This document shows positions 8,996-17,812 of a stretch of DNA of 64,000 nucleotides, one piece after another (the first letter of the stretch is position 1; each line of letters begins with the position of its first letter). Location: contig CAWDMP010000002.1 of the NCBI GenBank assembly GCA_963803495.1, positions 62,001-126,000 on the forward strand. The letters are read 5' to 3'. The position numbers were made by a program, and so were the translations under genes. The notes below the pieces were generated by a model. That model was not told where the DNA came from. It was given only the letters and a program-made list of their open reading frames with translations, and did not search any database. Source of the DNA: Persicitalea sp963803495 (GTDB taxonomy: Bacteria; Bacteroidota; Bacteroidia; Cytophagales; Spirosomataceae).

Positions 8996-9900
8996 GTACG
9001 GACGACTCTGCTGTGAAGCATTCAACTTTTTTTGAGGAAGTGGCCGCATGGTTGACGGCTTTACCTATCGACCTGAAAATTACGCTCGACGGTGATGCAG
9101 CGCCTGTGCTGTTGAAAATCACGGACAGCAGCGACCGTGAACTGGATTTGTATTTGCGGCAATTGGCTGGTGATACCCCCGCGAATGTCAACCAGTCGGA
9201 CGCCGCGCGCAGGGTGGTAGTTTGGGAAGATCTTTGGCATACCAAAAGAGATATTGTAAAATCCCGCTTACTGGCCCAACTCGGCCAATCGCACCGCATT
9301 CCTGGCCGCCTCACGCAGGTACATCGCCTCGATCGTCCCACGACATCCCGCTTTTTACAGGAAAACCACTTACAGTCTCCCACGCTTTCCAAGTACAGCT
9401 ACGGACTTTTTCTTCCCGCTAGGTACTTCCGGGTACTCCCTTTTCCTGAAAAATATGAAGGTCGGCACGATCCTGAAATCGGGCTGCTGGTAGCGGTCGC
9501 GACGTTCGCTCGGCCGCGCAATTTCCTGCGGGAGCACGGCATCCACCGCTCCTTCGAGTTGGTGCGCTTTGCCAGCTTAGCGTACCATACGGTGGTGGGT
9601 GGGCTGGATAAGTTGTTAAAGCACTTTACCAAGACCCACGCGCCCGACGACCTTATGACCTACGCAGACCTGGAATGGTCGAGTGGACTAGGGTACCAAA
9701 AACTAGGCTTTGAAGCCCAAGCCGACACGCTGCCGCACACCTTTTGGGTCGACCCCTCCACCATGATTCGGCACGAACCGTGGCGGTTGCCCGCAGGAAT
9801 TACCTTGCAGAACGCCGCCGAAAAGGGATTTATAGAGATAAAAAACGCCGGAAGTCGTAAGTTTGTAAAATTGATTCATCCCCAAATACCAAAGTCTTGA
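8992..9900 (+). CDS. Conserved hypothetical protein, with homing-endonuclease-like C-terminal motif
   Basis: 302 aa from the ATG at 8992, which overlaps the SGNH stop by four bases (ATGA). An upstream extension of the same frame to 8695 is a shadow of the hydrolase and is rejected. I do not recognise the N-terminal ~100 residues. A middle basic block (GRLTQVHRLDRPTTSRFLQ) is followed by a segment with MTYADLEWSSGLGYQKLGFE and TFWVDPSTM. The pattern Y-A-D-x-x-W-S-x-G-x-x-Y-x-x-L-G-F resembles a motif I recall from Hef-type homing endonucleases and related phage proteins. That link is from memory and is weak. The gene overlaps miaA (TTGA), so a role coupled to MiaA or simple co-transcription is possible. 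Confidence 0.6.
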   Translation: MSTDDSAVKHSTFFEEVAAWLTALPIDLKITLDGDAAPVLLKITDSSDRELDLYLRQLAGDTPANVNQSDAARRVVVWEDLWHTKRDIVKSRLLAQLGQSHRIPGRLTQVHRLDRPTTSRFLQENHLQSPTLSKYSYGLFLPARYFRVLPFPEKYEGRHDPEIGLLVAVATFARPRNFLREHGIHRSFELVRFASLAYHTVVGGLDKLLKHFTKTHAPDDLMTYADLEWSSGLGYQKLGFEAQADTLPHTFWVDPSTMIRHEPWRLPAGITLQNAAEKGFIEIKNAGSRKFVKLIHPQIPKS

Positions 9901-10820
9901 TCGTAATTTTGGGCCCCACGGCCTCCGGCAAAACCCAGCTCGCCACCCGGCTGGCGCACCGCATTGGCGGTGAAATCATCAGCGCTGACTCCCGGCAGGT
10001 GTACCGGGGCATGACCCTCGGCTCAGGCAAAGACCTCGACGAGTACGTTGTGGCGGGCGACGCCATACCCTACCACCTTATCGACATCTTGGATGCGGGC
10101 GAGAAGTACAACGTCCATCAGTTTCAACTCGATGTACACAAGGTACTTCCCGAAATTTTGGGCCGGGGCCACTACCCAATCCTTTGCGGGGGTACGGGCC
10201 TGTACCTCAACGCGCTTTTGCAAGAGCACTACTTCACGGGCGTCCCGACGGACCCATTTTTGCGTGAGAAACTGGAAGAAAAACCCCACGAAGCATTGCT
10301 CCGCTCGTTTGAGAAACTGCCCTCAGCCTACTCGCCCATCGCCGATACCTCCACCAAAAAACGCACGATCCGCGCCATCGAAATCAGTACCTACCTCATC
10401 GCGCACCCCGATTTCGAGATACCGCAGCATCCGCTGCCCCGGTACCAGGTGTACGGCATCGACCCGCCCACCACAGTACGCCGGGTACGCATCAGCGACC
10501 GCCTGCGCGACCGGCTGGACCAGGGGTTGGTGGCGGAAGTACGAGCGCTACTCGATTCGGGAATAGATCCCCAAAGCCTGATCTATTACGGTCTGGAATA
10601 CAAGTACATCACGCAGCACCTGCTCGGCGAGTTTGACTATAAGGAGATGACGGACCGGCTCGAAACCGAAATCCACCGTTTTTCCAAGCGCCAGATGACG
10701 TTTTTCAGGAAAATGGAGCGCGAAGGCATCGACATCCATTGGCTCGACCATAATGCGCCCGGCGAAGCGTGGGTCGAGACGATCGTGACGAACATGAATG
10801 AGAATATTTACAAGCTGTGA
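9897..10820 (+). CDS. miaA: tRNA dimethylallyltransferase
   Basis: 307-aa MiaA, which adds the isopentenyl group to A37 of tRNAs reading UNN codons. The P-loop ILGPTASGKTQLA is at the extreme N-terminus. It is followed by the substrate motif ISADSRQVYRGMTLGSGK, then CGGTGLYLNALLQ, and the C-terminal FSKRQMTFFRKM. The start is probably the TTG at 9897, overlapping the previous stop; no ATG is available in frame and the P-loop begins immediately after. The next gene overlaps its end by four bases (GTGA). With mnmE, this places two tRNA-modification genes in the same ~4 kb. Confidence 0.95.
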   Translation: MIVILGPTASGKTQLATRLAHRIGGEIISADSRQVYRGMTLGSGKDLDEYVVAGDAIPYHLIDILDAGEKYNVHQFQLDVHKVLPEILGRGHYPILCGGTGLYLNALLQEHYFTGVPTDPFLREKLEEKPHEALLRSFEKLPSAYSPIADTSTKKRTIRAIEISTYLIAHPDFEIPQHPLPRYQVYGIDPPTTVRRVRISDRLRDRLDQGLVAEVRALLDSGIDPQSLIYYGLEYKYITQHLLGEFDYKEMTDRLETEIHRFSKRQMTFFRKMEREGIDIHWLDHNAPGEAWVETIVTNMNENIYKL

Positions 10821-11239
10821 CCAAAAACCTTAGTTCGACCCTCTTATTAGCGGTACTCGGCGTCACCGACGCCTACCTGCTCGCCCATCCCAATTTGGTA
10901 GGTAAGCTGGGTATCCTTATTTACAAACACAGCTACCTCAAAACGTTTCCGCGCGCGCTGGCTACCGTGTTTCTGGTGCTGGGCGTGAGTCTGGCGGCCT
11001 GTGAAATCGTCCGCCGTGTCCGTACGCCGCGCGCCGCGTTGGGCTGGTACCTCATGTTTCTGGTACTCGGATTGGCGCTGTTTGCTTACGTGTACGTAAG
11101 TTTTACCTCCTTTTCCTACGGCCTGACCGGCAAGGCGTTCATCTTTGGCGCGCACTTACTTCCCGTGCTGATGATTGCCATCTTCGGCAGGTACCTGGTT
11201 TGGTCTTTGACCACAGCCCGTAAAACGCCTGAGCTATGA
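10817..11239 (+). CDS. Hypothetical four-helix integral membrane protein
   Basis: 140-aa protein that I cannot assign to a named family. The GTG start at 10817 overlaps the miaA stop, and the end overlaps the next ATG (11236). Four hydrophobic segments are visible, near residues 7-25, 43-62, 76-96 and 106-128, joined by short loops with basic residues (RRVRTPRAA). The tight overlaps on both sides suggest co-translation in the miaA-to-amidohydrolase operon. Confidence 0.65.
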   Translation: MTKNLSSTLLLAVLGVTDAYLLAHPNLVGKLGILIYKHSYLKTFPRALATVFLVLGVSLAACEIVRRVRTPRAALGWYLMFLVLGLALFAYVYVSFTSFSYGLTGKAFIFGAHLLPVLMIAIFGRYLVWSLTTARKTPEL

Positions 11240-12509
11240 AGAAATCAACTTTTGTGCGGGTACTCCTGGCCGTGCTTTTACCTTGCTTTTCGCTGGCTCA
11301 ATCGTCCTACCTTTTGCGCCCCGATCGCGTTTTCGACGGCGAGCAGATGCACGAGGGGTGGGTGGTTTGGGTAAAAGGAAACAAGATCGAAGCCGCCGGA
11401 GAGATCACCGATATGCCGAGCGAAGCGAAGCAGGCTGAGGCCATAATCCTGGCGGGCACCACGCTGCTTCCCGGTTTTATCGAAGGGCATTCGCACCTTT
11501 TTCTGCATCCCTACAACGAGACTTCCTGGACCGAGCAGGTACTCAACGAGCCGCGCTCATTTCGGACGGCACGGGCCGTAAAAAGCGCCGAGTTAACACT
11601 GTTAGCAGGTTTTACGACGGTCAGGGACCTAGGTACCGAAGGAGCCGAATACGATGATTACGGCCTAAAAAAGGCGATTAACGAAGGAATCGTCCCAGGT
11701 CCGCGCATGATCATCGCCACGCGGGCGCTCATCGCGACGGGCAGCTACGGACCCAGTGGTTTCAGCCCCGACATCGCGGTACCGCAAGGTGCCGAAGAGG
11801 CCGACGGGCACGATAATCTGATCAGGGCGGTGCGTACCCAGATCGGAAAAGGCGCGGACGTCATCAAACTTTACGCCGACTACCGCTGGGGTCCTAACGG
11901 CGAAGGCCTTGCCTACGTTTAGTGAAGAAGAAATCAGGCTGATCGTGGAGACGGCCCGCAGCAGCGGTCGCCCGACGGTGGCCCATGCCTCCACCGCCGA
12001 AGGAATGCGGCGTGCCATTATGGGGGGCGTAGAAACCATCGAGCACGGCGATGGCGGCACGGCTGAGATTTGGAAACTGATGCGCGAGAAGAACGTGGCC
12101 CTCTGCCCTACCCTCGCGGCGGGCGACGCCATCAGCCAGTACCGGGGCTGGCGCAAAGGACAGGACCCCGAGCCGGAACGCATTGCCGAAAAGCGCAAGA
12201 GTTTTAAGTCAGCGCTCGATGCGGGAGTCACGATAGTGATGGGCGGTGACGTAGGCGTGTACAGCCACGGTACCAACGCCCGCGAAATGATCATGATGGT
12301 CGACTACGGCATGAAACCGCTCGATGTATTGCGGGCTGCCACCGCGGGCAATGCCCTGATTATGCACCAGCACAGGCCGAATCGGTAGCATTCAGCCCGG
12401 TTTACTGGCCGACATGGTCGCTGTAAGCGGAAACCCCGGCCGGGATATTACGGTTGTAGAGCGGGTAGCGATGGTCATGAAGGACGGAAAAATCTACAAA
12501 AAGCCCTGA
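11236..12509 (+). CDS. Amidohydrolase, imidazolonepropionase-like (frameshifted twice)
   Basis: Secreted metal-dependent hydrolase; signal peptide MKKSTFVRVLLAVLLPCFSLAQ. Metal-binding elements of the amidohydrolase TIM barrel are present in order: FIEGHSHLF (HxH), a lysine in VIKLYADY, AHAST, VETIEHGDGG and MGGDVGVYSHG. They are split over three frames. The first frame ends at 11922, a second covers ~11909-12388, and the third carries the end (QPGLLADMVAVSGNP to MKDGKIYKKP, stop at 12509). Breaks lie near 11915 and 12375. Because every motif survives, I favour sequencing indels. The substrate is unknown; relatives are annotated as cyclic-imidohydrolases or Xaa-Pro-type dipeptidases. It is the last gene of the overlapping chain from the SGNH gene. 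Confidence 0.82.
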
Positions 12510-12648
12510 ACTCTGGTTGAAACCCAGCTGAAATCGCTTGGATTGGGTAATAATCTGGTTTTTGCCGTAGATAGTCCAAAATATATTTAAGATATTGCAA
12601 GTCCCCCAATTATTTCAGTACCTCTAATTAACTATTTGATAAAAACAT

Positions 12649-13929
12649 ATGTCACAAACCGCCGAAATGACCATTGACGGTCAATCTTATCAATTTCCCA
12701 TCATAGAAGGCTCCGAGCAGGAGAAAGCGATCGACATCAGCAAATTGCGCGACACCACCTCGCACATTACGCTCGATCGCGGTTTTAAGAATACCGGTTC
12801 CACCACCAGCGCCATCACTTTTCTGGACGGTGAAGAAGGCATACTCAGGTACCGGGGTTACTCGATTGAGGATCTGGCCGAGAAGGCGTCTTTCCTGGAA
12901 GTAGCTTACCTATTGGTTTACGGCGACCTGCCGACTGAGGAGGAGTACACCGAATTTGAGCACCAGGTACGTACGCACACCCTGGTCAACGAGGATATGC
13001 GTAAGGTATTCGAGGGCTTCCCCGTCAATGCCCACCCGATGGGTGTACTGTCGTCGCTGGTGAGTGCCATGAGCGCCTTTTATCCCGATTCGTACGACTC
13101 CAACGCGCCCGAAGACACCGAAATGCACATCGTGCGGTTGCTGGCTAAGCTGCCGACGATCGCGACTTGGTCTTACAAGAAATCGCAGGGGCATCCGGTC
13201 AACTATCCTGACAACAACCTGGATTACTGCTCCAACTTCCTCAACATGATGTTTTCGCTGCCCGTCGAGAAGTACGAGGTCGACCCCGTGGTGGCGAAGG
13301 CGCTTAACAAACTACTGATCCTGCACGCCGACCACGAGCAAAACTGCTCGACCTCGACGGTGCGTTTGGTAGGTTCTTCGCACGCCAACCTGTACACTTC
13401 CATCTCGGCGGGCATCGGTGCGCTATGGGGCCCGCTGCACGGCGGAGCCAACCAGGAGGTGATCGAGATGCTGGAAGCGATTAAAGCCGACGGCGACACG
13501 CAGAAGTACATCGACATGGCCAAGGACAAGTCGAGCGGTTTCCGCCTTTTCGGTTTCGGGCACCGGGTTTACAAGAATTTCGACCCCCGCGCCCGCATCA
13601 TCAAAAAAGCGGCCGACGAAGTACTGGCCAAACTCGGCGTCAATGATCCGGTGCTGGGCATTGCCAAAACGCTGGAGAAAGCCGCGCTCGAAGACGACTA
13701 CTTCGTATCGCGCAAGCTGTATCCCAACGTGGATTTCTATTCCGGCATTATATACCGCGCGCTGGGCATTCCGACCAATATGTTCACCGTGATGTTTGCC
13801 ATCGGCCGTTTGCCGGGCTGGATTGCGCAGTGGAAAGAAATGCGGGAGAACAAAGAGCCGATCGGCCGCCCGCGTCAGATTTACACCGGCCCTACCCACC
13901 GCGATTTCGTGGCGATGGAAAAGCGTTGA
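12649..13929 (+). CDS. gltA: Citrate synthase
   Basis: 426-aa type II (hexameric-type) citrate synthase, which condenses acetyl-CoA with oxaloacetate in the TCA cycle. Recognisable elements are the N-terminal beta domain (MTIDGQSYQFPIIEGSEQEK), ITFLDGEEGILRYRGYSIEDLA, the catalytic histidine region ILHADHEQNCSTSTVRL, GPLHGGANQEV, and FGFGHRVYKNFDPRA with the second histidine. It has the usual length and no defects. It is monocistronic: a 139-bp AT-rich leader precedes it and a strong terminator follows. Confidence 0.98.
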   Translation: MSQTAEMTIDGQSYQFPIIEGSEQEKAIDISKLRDTTSHITLDRGFKNTGSTTSAITFLDGEEGILRYRGYSIEDLAEKASFLEVAYLLVYGDLPTEEEYTEFEHQVRTHTLVNEDMRKVFEGFPVNAHPMGVLSSLVSAMSAFYPDSYDSNAPEDTEMHIVRLLAKLPTIATWSYKKSQGHPVNYPDNNLDYCSNFLNMMFSLPVEKYEVDPVVAKALNKLLILHADHEQNCSTSTVRLVGSSHANLYTSISAGIGALWGPLHGGANQEVIEMLEAIKADGDTQKYIDMAKDKSSGFRLFGFGHRVYKNFDPRARIIKKAADEVLAKLGVNDPVLGIAKTLEKAALEDDYFVSRKLYPNVDFYSGIIYRALGIPTNMFTVMFAIGRLPGWIAQWKEMRENKEPIGRPRQIYTGPTHRDFVAMEKR

Positions 13930-13948
13930 GCTCCAACCTATTGATTTC

Positions 13949-13985
13949 AGCACCGCCCGGCGATTCGGAGCGGTGCTTTTTTTAT
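13949..13985 (+). terminator. Rho-independent terminator after gltA
   Basis: AGCACCGC (13949-13956) pairs with GCGGTGCT (13970-13977) and is followed by seven T. It sits 20 bp after the gltA stop and just ahead of the DUF202 gene. Confidence 0.85.
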
Positions 13986-13991
13986 TTAAAA

Positions 13992-14273
13992 ATGAAGACA
14001 GCACAACCAGATTCCCCGGTAAGGCTATCGCTCAGCGACTGGCTGGCCGTGGAACGCACCCACCTAGCCAACGAGCGAACTTTCCTGGCCTATTTCCGCA
14101 CCGCCCTGGCGCTGTTGGCCGGTGGCGTCACGATTCTGCGGCTCGATGCCTTTCAGGACGTCCGGTGGCTGGGGTACATCCTGTTGGTCTTGGCACCGCT
14201 AGTACTTTTCATTGGCATCTGGCGATTGGTTTCAGTGAAGCGACGGATCGAGCGAAGGTATTGTGAATCATAA
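13992..14273 (+). CDS. DUF202 (YidH) family inner-membrane protein
   Basis: 93-aa protein from the ATG at 13992; an earlier in-frame start lies inside gltA and is rejected. The N-terminal signature LAVERTHLANERTFLAYFRTAL is the DUF202 hallmark. Two membrane segments follow (residues ~38-55 and ~58-78), and it ends in a basic tail (KRRIERRY). The function of the family is unknown. It lies immediately after the gltA terminator, so it must have its own promoter or rely on read-through. Confidence 0.85.
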   Translation: MKTAQPDSPVRLSLSDWLAVERTHLANERTFLAYFRTALALLAGGVTILRLDAFQDVRWLGYILLVLAPLVLFIGIWRLVSVKRRIERRYCES

Positions 14274-14318
14274 TAGCAGGAAATTGTTCTAGTTCTGAGC
14301 GACACCAGTGCTAATGTT

Positions 14319-14636
14319 ATGCGCGACGCGACCATGACTCGATTTCTGACCAAGCTACTCGAAATACCCATCGGGTATTCTGAAATGAGGTACCAGGCCG
14401 AAAAATATGGCGTCACCCGCACGGACTTTAACAACGGAAGAAGTATTAAGCTTTACGCCGAGGAACTCGGAGGCACGAATTTTATTAGTTTAAACTACTA
14501 TATCACCACCGCCTCCGAAATTTTGAAGCCATGCGAAATGCCGGAACAAAAGGTAGTCGGCTTCATCATGAATGCGGTCCCGGTTGCTGAGGGCAAACCA
14601 GCACTAAGTAGTAAATTAGAATCAAACATCAATTAA
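14319..14636 (+). CDS. Small protein often paired with MsrA
   Basis: 105 aa, ending 10 bp before msrA on the same strand. The start at 14319 is the first ATG; M6 (MTRFLTKLLEIPIGYSEMRY) could equally be used. I recognise the pattern GVTRxxFNxGRSIKLYAEELGGxxFISLNYY and LKPCEMPEQKV from short Bacteroidota proteins annotated by association as peptide methionine sulfoxide reductase. It has no MsrA or MsrB catalytic motif, so I do not assign that activity. Operon position suggests a role in oxidative-damage repair. Confidence 0.65.
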   Translation: MRDATMTRFLTKLLEIPIGYSEMRYQAEKYGVTRTDFNNGRSIKLYAEELGGTNFISLNYYITTASEILKPCEMPEQKVVGFIMNAVPVAEGKPALSSKLESNIN

Positions 14637-14646
14637 CCATCGACAA

Positions 14647-15141
14647 ATGAGCGAACTAAAAAAAGCATACATAGCAGGAGGCTGTTTCTGGGGTATGGAA
14701 GACCTCTTCCGGGTACGGCCCGGTGTAAGAGACACTGAAGTAGGGTACATTGGCGGAGAAAACGACAACCCTACCTACCGCAACCACTCCGGCCACGCCG
14801 AGGGAATGGAAATAACTTACGACCCAAGCGAGACCTCATTTCGGGAATTACTGGATTTTTTCTTTCGGATTCACGACCCGACCACAGTCAACCGACAGGG
14901 TAATGATGTCGGCACCAGCTACCGCTCCACTATTTTCATCCAAAACGAAAAAGAGCAAAACGAGGCGGAAGAAATGATCAAAATAGTGAACGATTCCAAG
15001 CGGTGGAAAGGTACCGTCGCCACGACTTTGGAGCCTTACACCACTTTCTGGCCCGCCGAACCCGAACACCAGGATTATCTGGTCAGGAATCCCAATGGTT
15101 ACACCTGTCACTTTGTGCGGTTTTCGGAGAGTTTTATTTAA
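14647..15141 (+). CDS. msrA: Peptide-methionine (S)-S-oxide reductase MsrA
   Basis: 164-aa repair enzyme that reduces methionine-S-sulfoxide in proteins. The catalytic GGCFWG has C13. The conserved GYIGG, HAEGMEITYDP, FFRIHDPTTVNRQGNDVGTSY and EPEHQDYL blocks are all present. Length and order are those of a stand-alone MsrA. It is closely preceded by a small conserved gene and followed by a hairpin terminator. Confidence 0.97.
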   Translation: MSELKKAYIAGGCFWGMEDLFRVRPGVRDTEVGYIGGENDNPTYRNHSGHAEGMEITYDPSETSFRELLDFFFRIHDPTTVNRQGNDVGTSYRSTIFIQNEKEQNEAEEMIKIVNDSKRWKGTVATTLEPYTTFWPAEPEHQDYLVRNPNGYTCHFVRFSESFI

Positions 15142-15199
15142 AAAAACAAGGGAAAGCTGCTGAGGGTTTATTTCAGTAACGACACGGTCCGCATACAGA

Positions 15200-15236
15200 A
15201 AAGCCCTGCAATCATTTGATTTGCAGGGCTTTCAAT
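15200..15236. terminator. Bidirectional hairpin terminator between msrA and the tRNA cluster
   Basis: AAGCCCTGCAA (15201-15211) pairs with TTGCAGGGCTT (15221-15231), with A- and T-rich flanks on either side. It can stop msrA transcription on the plus strand and tRNA transcription on the minus strand. Confidence 0.8.
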
Positions 15237-15245
15237 TTTATTTTG

Positions 15246-15585
<340 letters not shown>

Positions 15586-15586
15586 C

Positions 15587-15618
15587 GAAAAAAAAAGACA
15601 GCTTTGAAAAGCTGTCTG
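15587..15618 (-). terminator. Terminator between tRNA-Pro and tRNA-Arg
   Basis: GACAGCTT (15597-15604) pairs with AAGCTGTC (15609-15616). On the minus strand the hairpin is followed by a run of nine T. It separates the tRNA-Pro transcript from the tRNA-Arg unit. Confidence 0.75.
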
Positions 15619-15625
15619 ATTCATT

Positions 15626-15700
<75 letters not shown>

Positions 15701-15747
15701 AAATATTATTTTACTAATCCTTATTTATTCAAAACTGTTGCCACTCG

Positions 15748-15836
15748 TCGGGGAGACAGAATTCGAATCGTAGCGACGAACCGCTGCGAACCTCTGGTCC
15801 CAAACCAGATGCGCTACCGGGCTGCGCCACTCCCCG
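15748..15836 (-). tRNA. tRNA-Pro(TGG)-like copy with T-arm insertion (probably non-functional)
   Basis: 89-nt near-duplicate of the neighbouring tRNA-Pro, including its AT-rich 5' flank (AAATATTATTTTA). The acceptor, D and anticodon arms are identical. Beside the TTCGAA of the T loop, 15-16 extra bases are inserted and one T-stem base has changed (GATTCGAA to AATTCGAA on the plus strand). The insertion point is the same as in the aberrant tRNA-Arg copies, but the inserted sequence differs. The T arm cannot fold normally, so I regard it as a defective copy. Confidence 0.65.
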
Positions 15837-15866
15837 AAATATTATTTTATAAAAACCAATATGAAG

Positions 15867-15954
15867 CGGAGAGAGCGGGATTCGAACCCGCGGTACCCTT
15901 TAGAGGTACGGCAGTTTAGCAAACTACTGGTTTCAGCCACTCACCCATCTCTCC
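15867..15954 (-). tRNA. tRNA-Ser (anticodon GCT)
   Basis: 88-nt class II tRNA on the minus strand. The acceptor is GGAGAGA. The anticodon stem GTAGT/ACTGC encloses TTGCTAA (anticodon GCT). A long variable arm (CGTACCTCTAAAGGGTACC) is followed by the T arm GCGGGTTCGAATCCCGC and the closing TCTCTCC. Fold and length are normal for tRNA-Ser. Confidence 0.93.
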
Positions 15955-16016
15955 TGCTATTGGGCCACAAATATAGAGGGTTCGATTTGATTAATACAAA
16001 CATTATCTGAAAAAAC

Positions 16017-16046
16017 TTTGTCAGTGCGGCGGAATGCCTAATTTTG
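16017..16046 (+). promoter_or_regulatory. Bacteroidota-type promoter for the Bat-like genes
   Basis: TTTG at 16017-16020 and TAATTTTG at 16039-16046, separated by 18 bp, match the -33 TTTG / -7 TAnnTTTG consensus of the Bacteroidota primary sigma factor. The element ends 31 bp before the ATG of the VWA gene. Confidence 0.65.
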
Positions 16047-16076
16047 GGTCCTGCCGCGCCCCGCAAGTACTTTGTA

Positions 16077-17039
16077 ATGAACTGGAATTACCCTTTTGGC
16101 CTTACCGAATTTATTTTCTCGCTGCTGTTTGTCCTCGCCTACGCTGCGTTTTTTGTGCGCACGGTGCGCGTGGCACGACAGCTTAGGACGACCGCCCGGG
16201 CGCTGGTCATCAAGCTGTTCATTCGTACGATTGCCTTTGCCCTGCTGATCGTTTCGTTGCTGGGTCCATCGTTTGGCGAGTCGGAGCGGGAGCTGGAAGC
16301 GCGGGGAAAGGACATTTATCTGCTTGTCGATCTCTCGAAGTCGATGAACGCGATGGATGTGGCGCCCACACGTCTCGAAAAAGTAAAATTCGAGATCGAC
16401 CGGCTGCTGACCGCCTCACCGGCCAATCGGGTAGCCCTCATTGTTTTTTCCAACGAAGCCTTCATGCAATCGCCACTGACCTACGATCGGGCAGCCCTCG
16501 ACCTCTACGTACAATCTCTACAGACCGGCCTGCTGCCGGGCGACGGCACCGATGTGTGCAGCGCGCTGGAACTGGCTTACAATAAGATCAACCAGGATGC
16601 CGGGGCAGCCAACAAAGCCAAGGTACTGGTCCTGTTTACGGACGGTGAGCGTTCGGCCGGCTGCGACGCGACGCTCTTCAACAACTTCCGGCGTTTCGGT
16701 TATCAGCTGTTTATCGTGGGGGTGGGTACCACGGAAGGCAGCACGATTCGGGAAAACGGGTCGGTGCTGAAAGATGAGGACGGCGAAACCGTCGTGACGA
16801 GACTCGATGAGCTGGCTATTGCCGACCTGGCCCGCGAAACCAATGGCAGCTCCTACCGGCTGAACAACGAGGTCAACGAAATTCCCAGGGTGATCGGCAA
16901 CATTGAGGCCATCCAGGGTCAGGTGATCGACAGCCGGAGGGTGACGGTAGATTCTAATAAGTACTACTACTTCCTAGCGGCGGCGCTCGGTTTGCTGTTG
17001 TTGGATGTACTTATCACGGTGCGAACTTTCCGACTCTGA
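16077..17039 (+). CDS. VWA-domain membrane protein (BatA/BatB-like)
   Basis: 320 aa from the ATG at 16077 (MNWNYPFGLTEF). An upstream in-frame start at 16044 would overlap the promoter and is rejected. N-terminal membrane segments at ~8-27 and ~45-68 are followed by a von Willebrand A domain with an intact metal-ion-dependent adhesion site (DLSKSMNAMD and later DGTDVCSAL, FTDGERS). A last membrane helix is at ~298-317. This is the Bat (Bacteroides aerotolerance) arrangement: periplasmic or cytoplasmic VWA held at the inner membrane. The next gene is a TPR protein of BatC type. The molecular role in Bacteroidota is not settled. Confidence 0.88.
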   Translation: MNWNYPFGLTEFIFSLLFVLAYAAFFVRTVRVARQLRTTARALVIKLFIRTIAFALLIVSLLGPSFGESERELEARGKDIYLLVDLSKSMNAMDVAPTRLEKVKFEIDRLLTASPANRVALIVFSNEAFMQSPLTYDRAALDLYVQSLQTGLLPGDGTDVCSALELAYNKINQDAGAANKAKVLVLFTDGERSAGCDATLFNNFRRFGYQLFIVGVGTTEGSTIRENGSVLKDEDGETVVTRLDELAIADLARETNGSSYRLNNEVNEIPRVIGNIEAIQGQVIDSRRVTVDSNKYYYFLAAALGLLLLDVLITVRTFRL

Positions 17040-17077
17040 CGATCTCTTCGTAATTTCGAGCCGGCAAACCGCTCTCT

Positions 17078-17773
17078 ATGACCTCGATATTGCTCTACAT
17101 CATGCTTTGGATTTGGGACACCCGTACCTTCGACATGGTTGGGAAATCGAATCAGGACAAAAGTAACGCCGAAAGCGCTTACCTGGAAGGCGATTATCGG
17201 CAAGCCGCCGGGCTGTACTACAAAATCACGTACAGTTCCATTTTTTCTGATCCAGCCACCCGGCTTTATCTGGCGCACAGCTATTACAGGCTGGACAGTT
17301 TGCAACTGGCTAAGGAGCAGTACACCCTATTGCTGCGGGTACCTGATCCCAAGGTATCCTCGATGGCTCATACCCAGCTGGCAGTACTGGCGTGCCAGGA
17401 CCGTGACACCACCGAGGCGCTGACTTTCTTAAAATCCGCACTACGGATTTATCCTGATAACGAAACGGCCCGATTCGATTACGAACTATTGAAGCGGACT
17501 TTTTCGGGCAAGGTACCCGCAAACCAGCCCCCCGAAGCTCCGAACCAGGCCCCGCCCTCGCCTCAGCAGTCCAACCCGATCGAGCAGCGCGAAATACAAA
17601 TCGCGCGCGAGCGGGAGGAGTTGCTGGAAAGGTTGCGCCGACTCAATATGTCGGAAGATCAAGCCCGGTCCATTTTGGAAGCCATGAAATCCAACGAAGC
17701 CCAGTATACCTACCAACTCCGGCGCGGTCAGTACTACGACCAATCCGAGCGAAGTAAAATTGTGGAGTGGTGA
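17078..17773 (+). CDS. TPR protein, BatC-like
   Basis: 231 aa, 38 bp after the VWA gene and probably co-transcribed with it. A short N-terminal hydrophobic segment (MTSILLYIMLWIW) is followed by tetratricopeptide helices at ~30-130 (for example AYLEGDYRQAAGLYYKI, LYLAHSYYRLDSLQLAKEQY). A proline-rich linker is at ~145-170. The C-terminal helical region ending LRRLNMSEDQARSILEAMKSNEAQYTYQ-type sequence is characteristic of BatC-family proteins, which act with the VWA Bat proteins at the inner membrane. The start at 17078 is the first ATG; M20 is an alternative. Confidence 0.8.
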   Translation: MTSILLYIMLWIWDTRTFDMVGKSNQDKSNAESAYLEGDYRQAAGLYYKITYSSIFSDPATRLYLAHSYYRLDSLQLAKEQYTLLLRVPDPKVSSMAHTQLAVLACQDRDTTEALTFLKSALRIYPDNETARFDYELLKRTFSGKVPANQPPEAPNQAPPSPQQSNPIEQREIQIAREREELLERLRRLNMSEDQARSILEAMKSNEAQYTYQLRRGQYYDQSERSKIVEW

Positions 17774-17812
17774 GTTCAAAAGTTAAATTTTCAACTTTCA
17801 ACTAATATAATA

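Noticed and set aside
14319..14636. Second methionine sulfoxide reductase (MsrB) next to msrA
   Set aside because: It lacks the zinc CxxC pairs and the catalytic RxCxN motif of MsrB; only operon position links it to this pathway.
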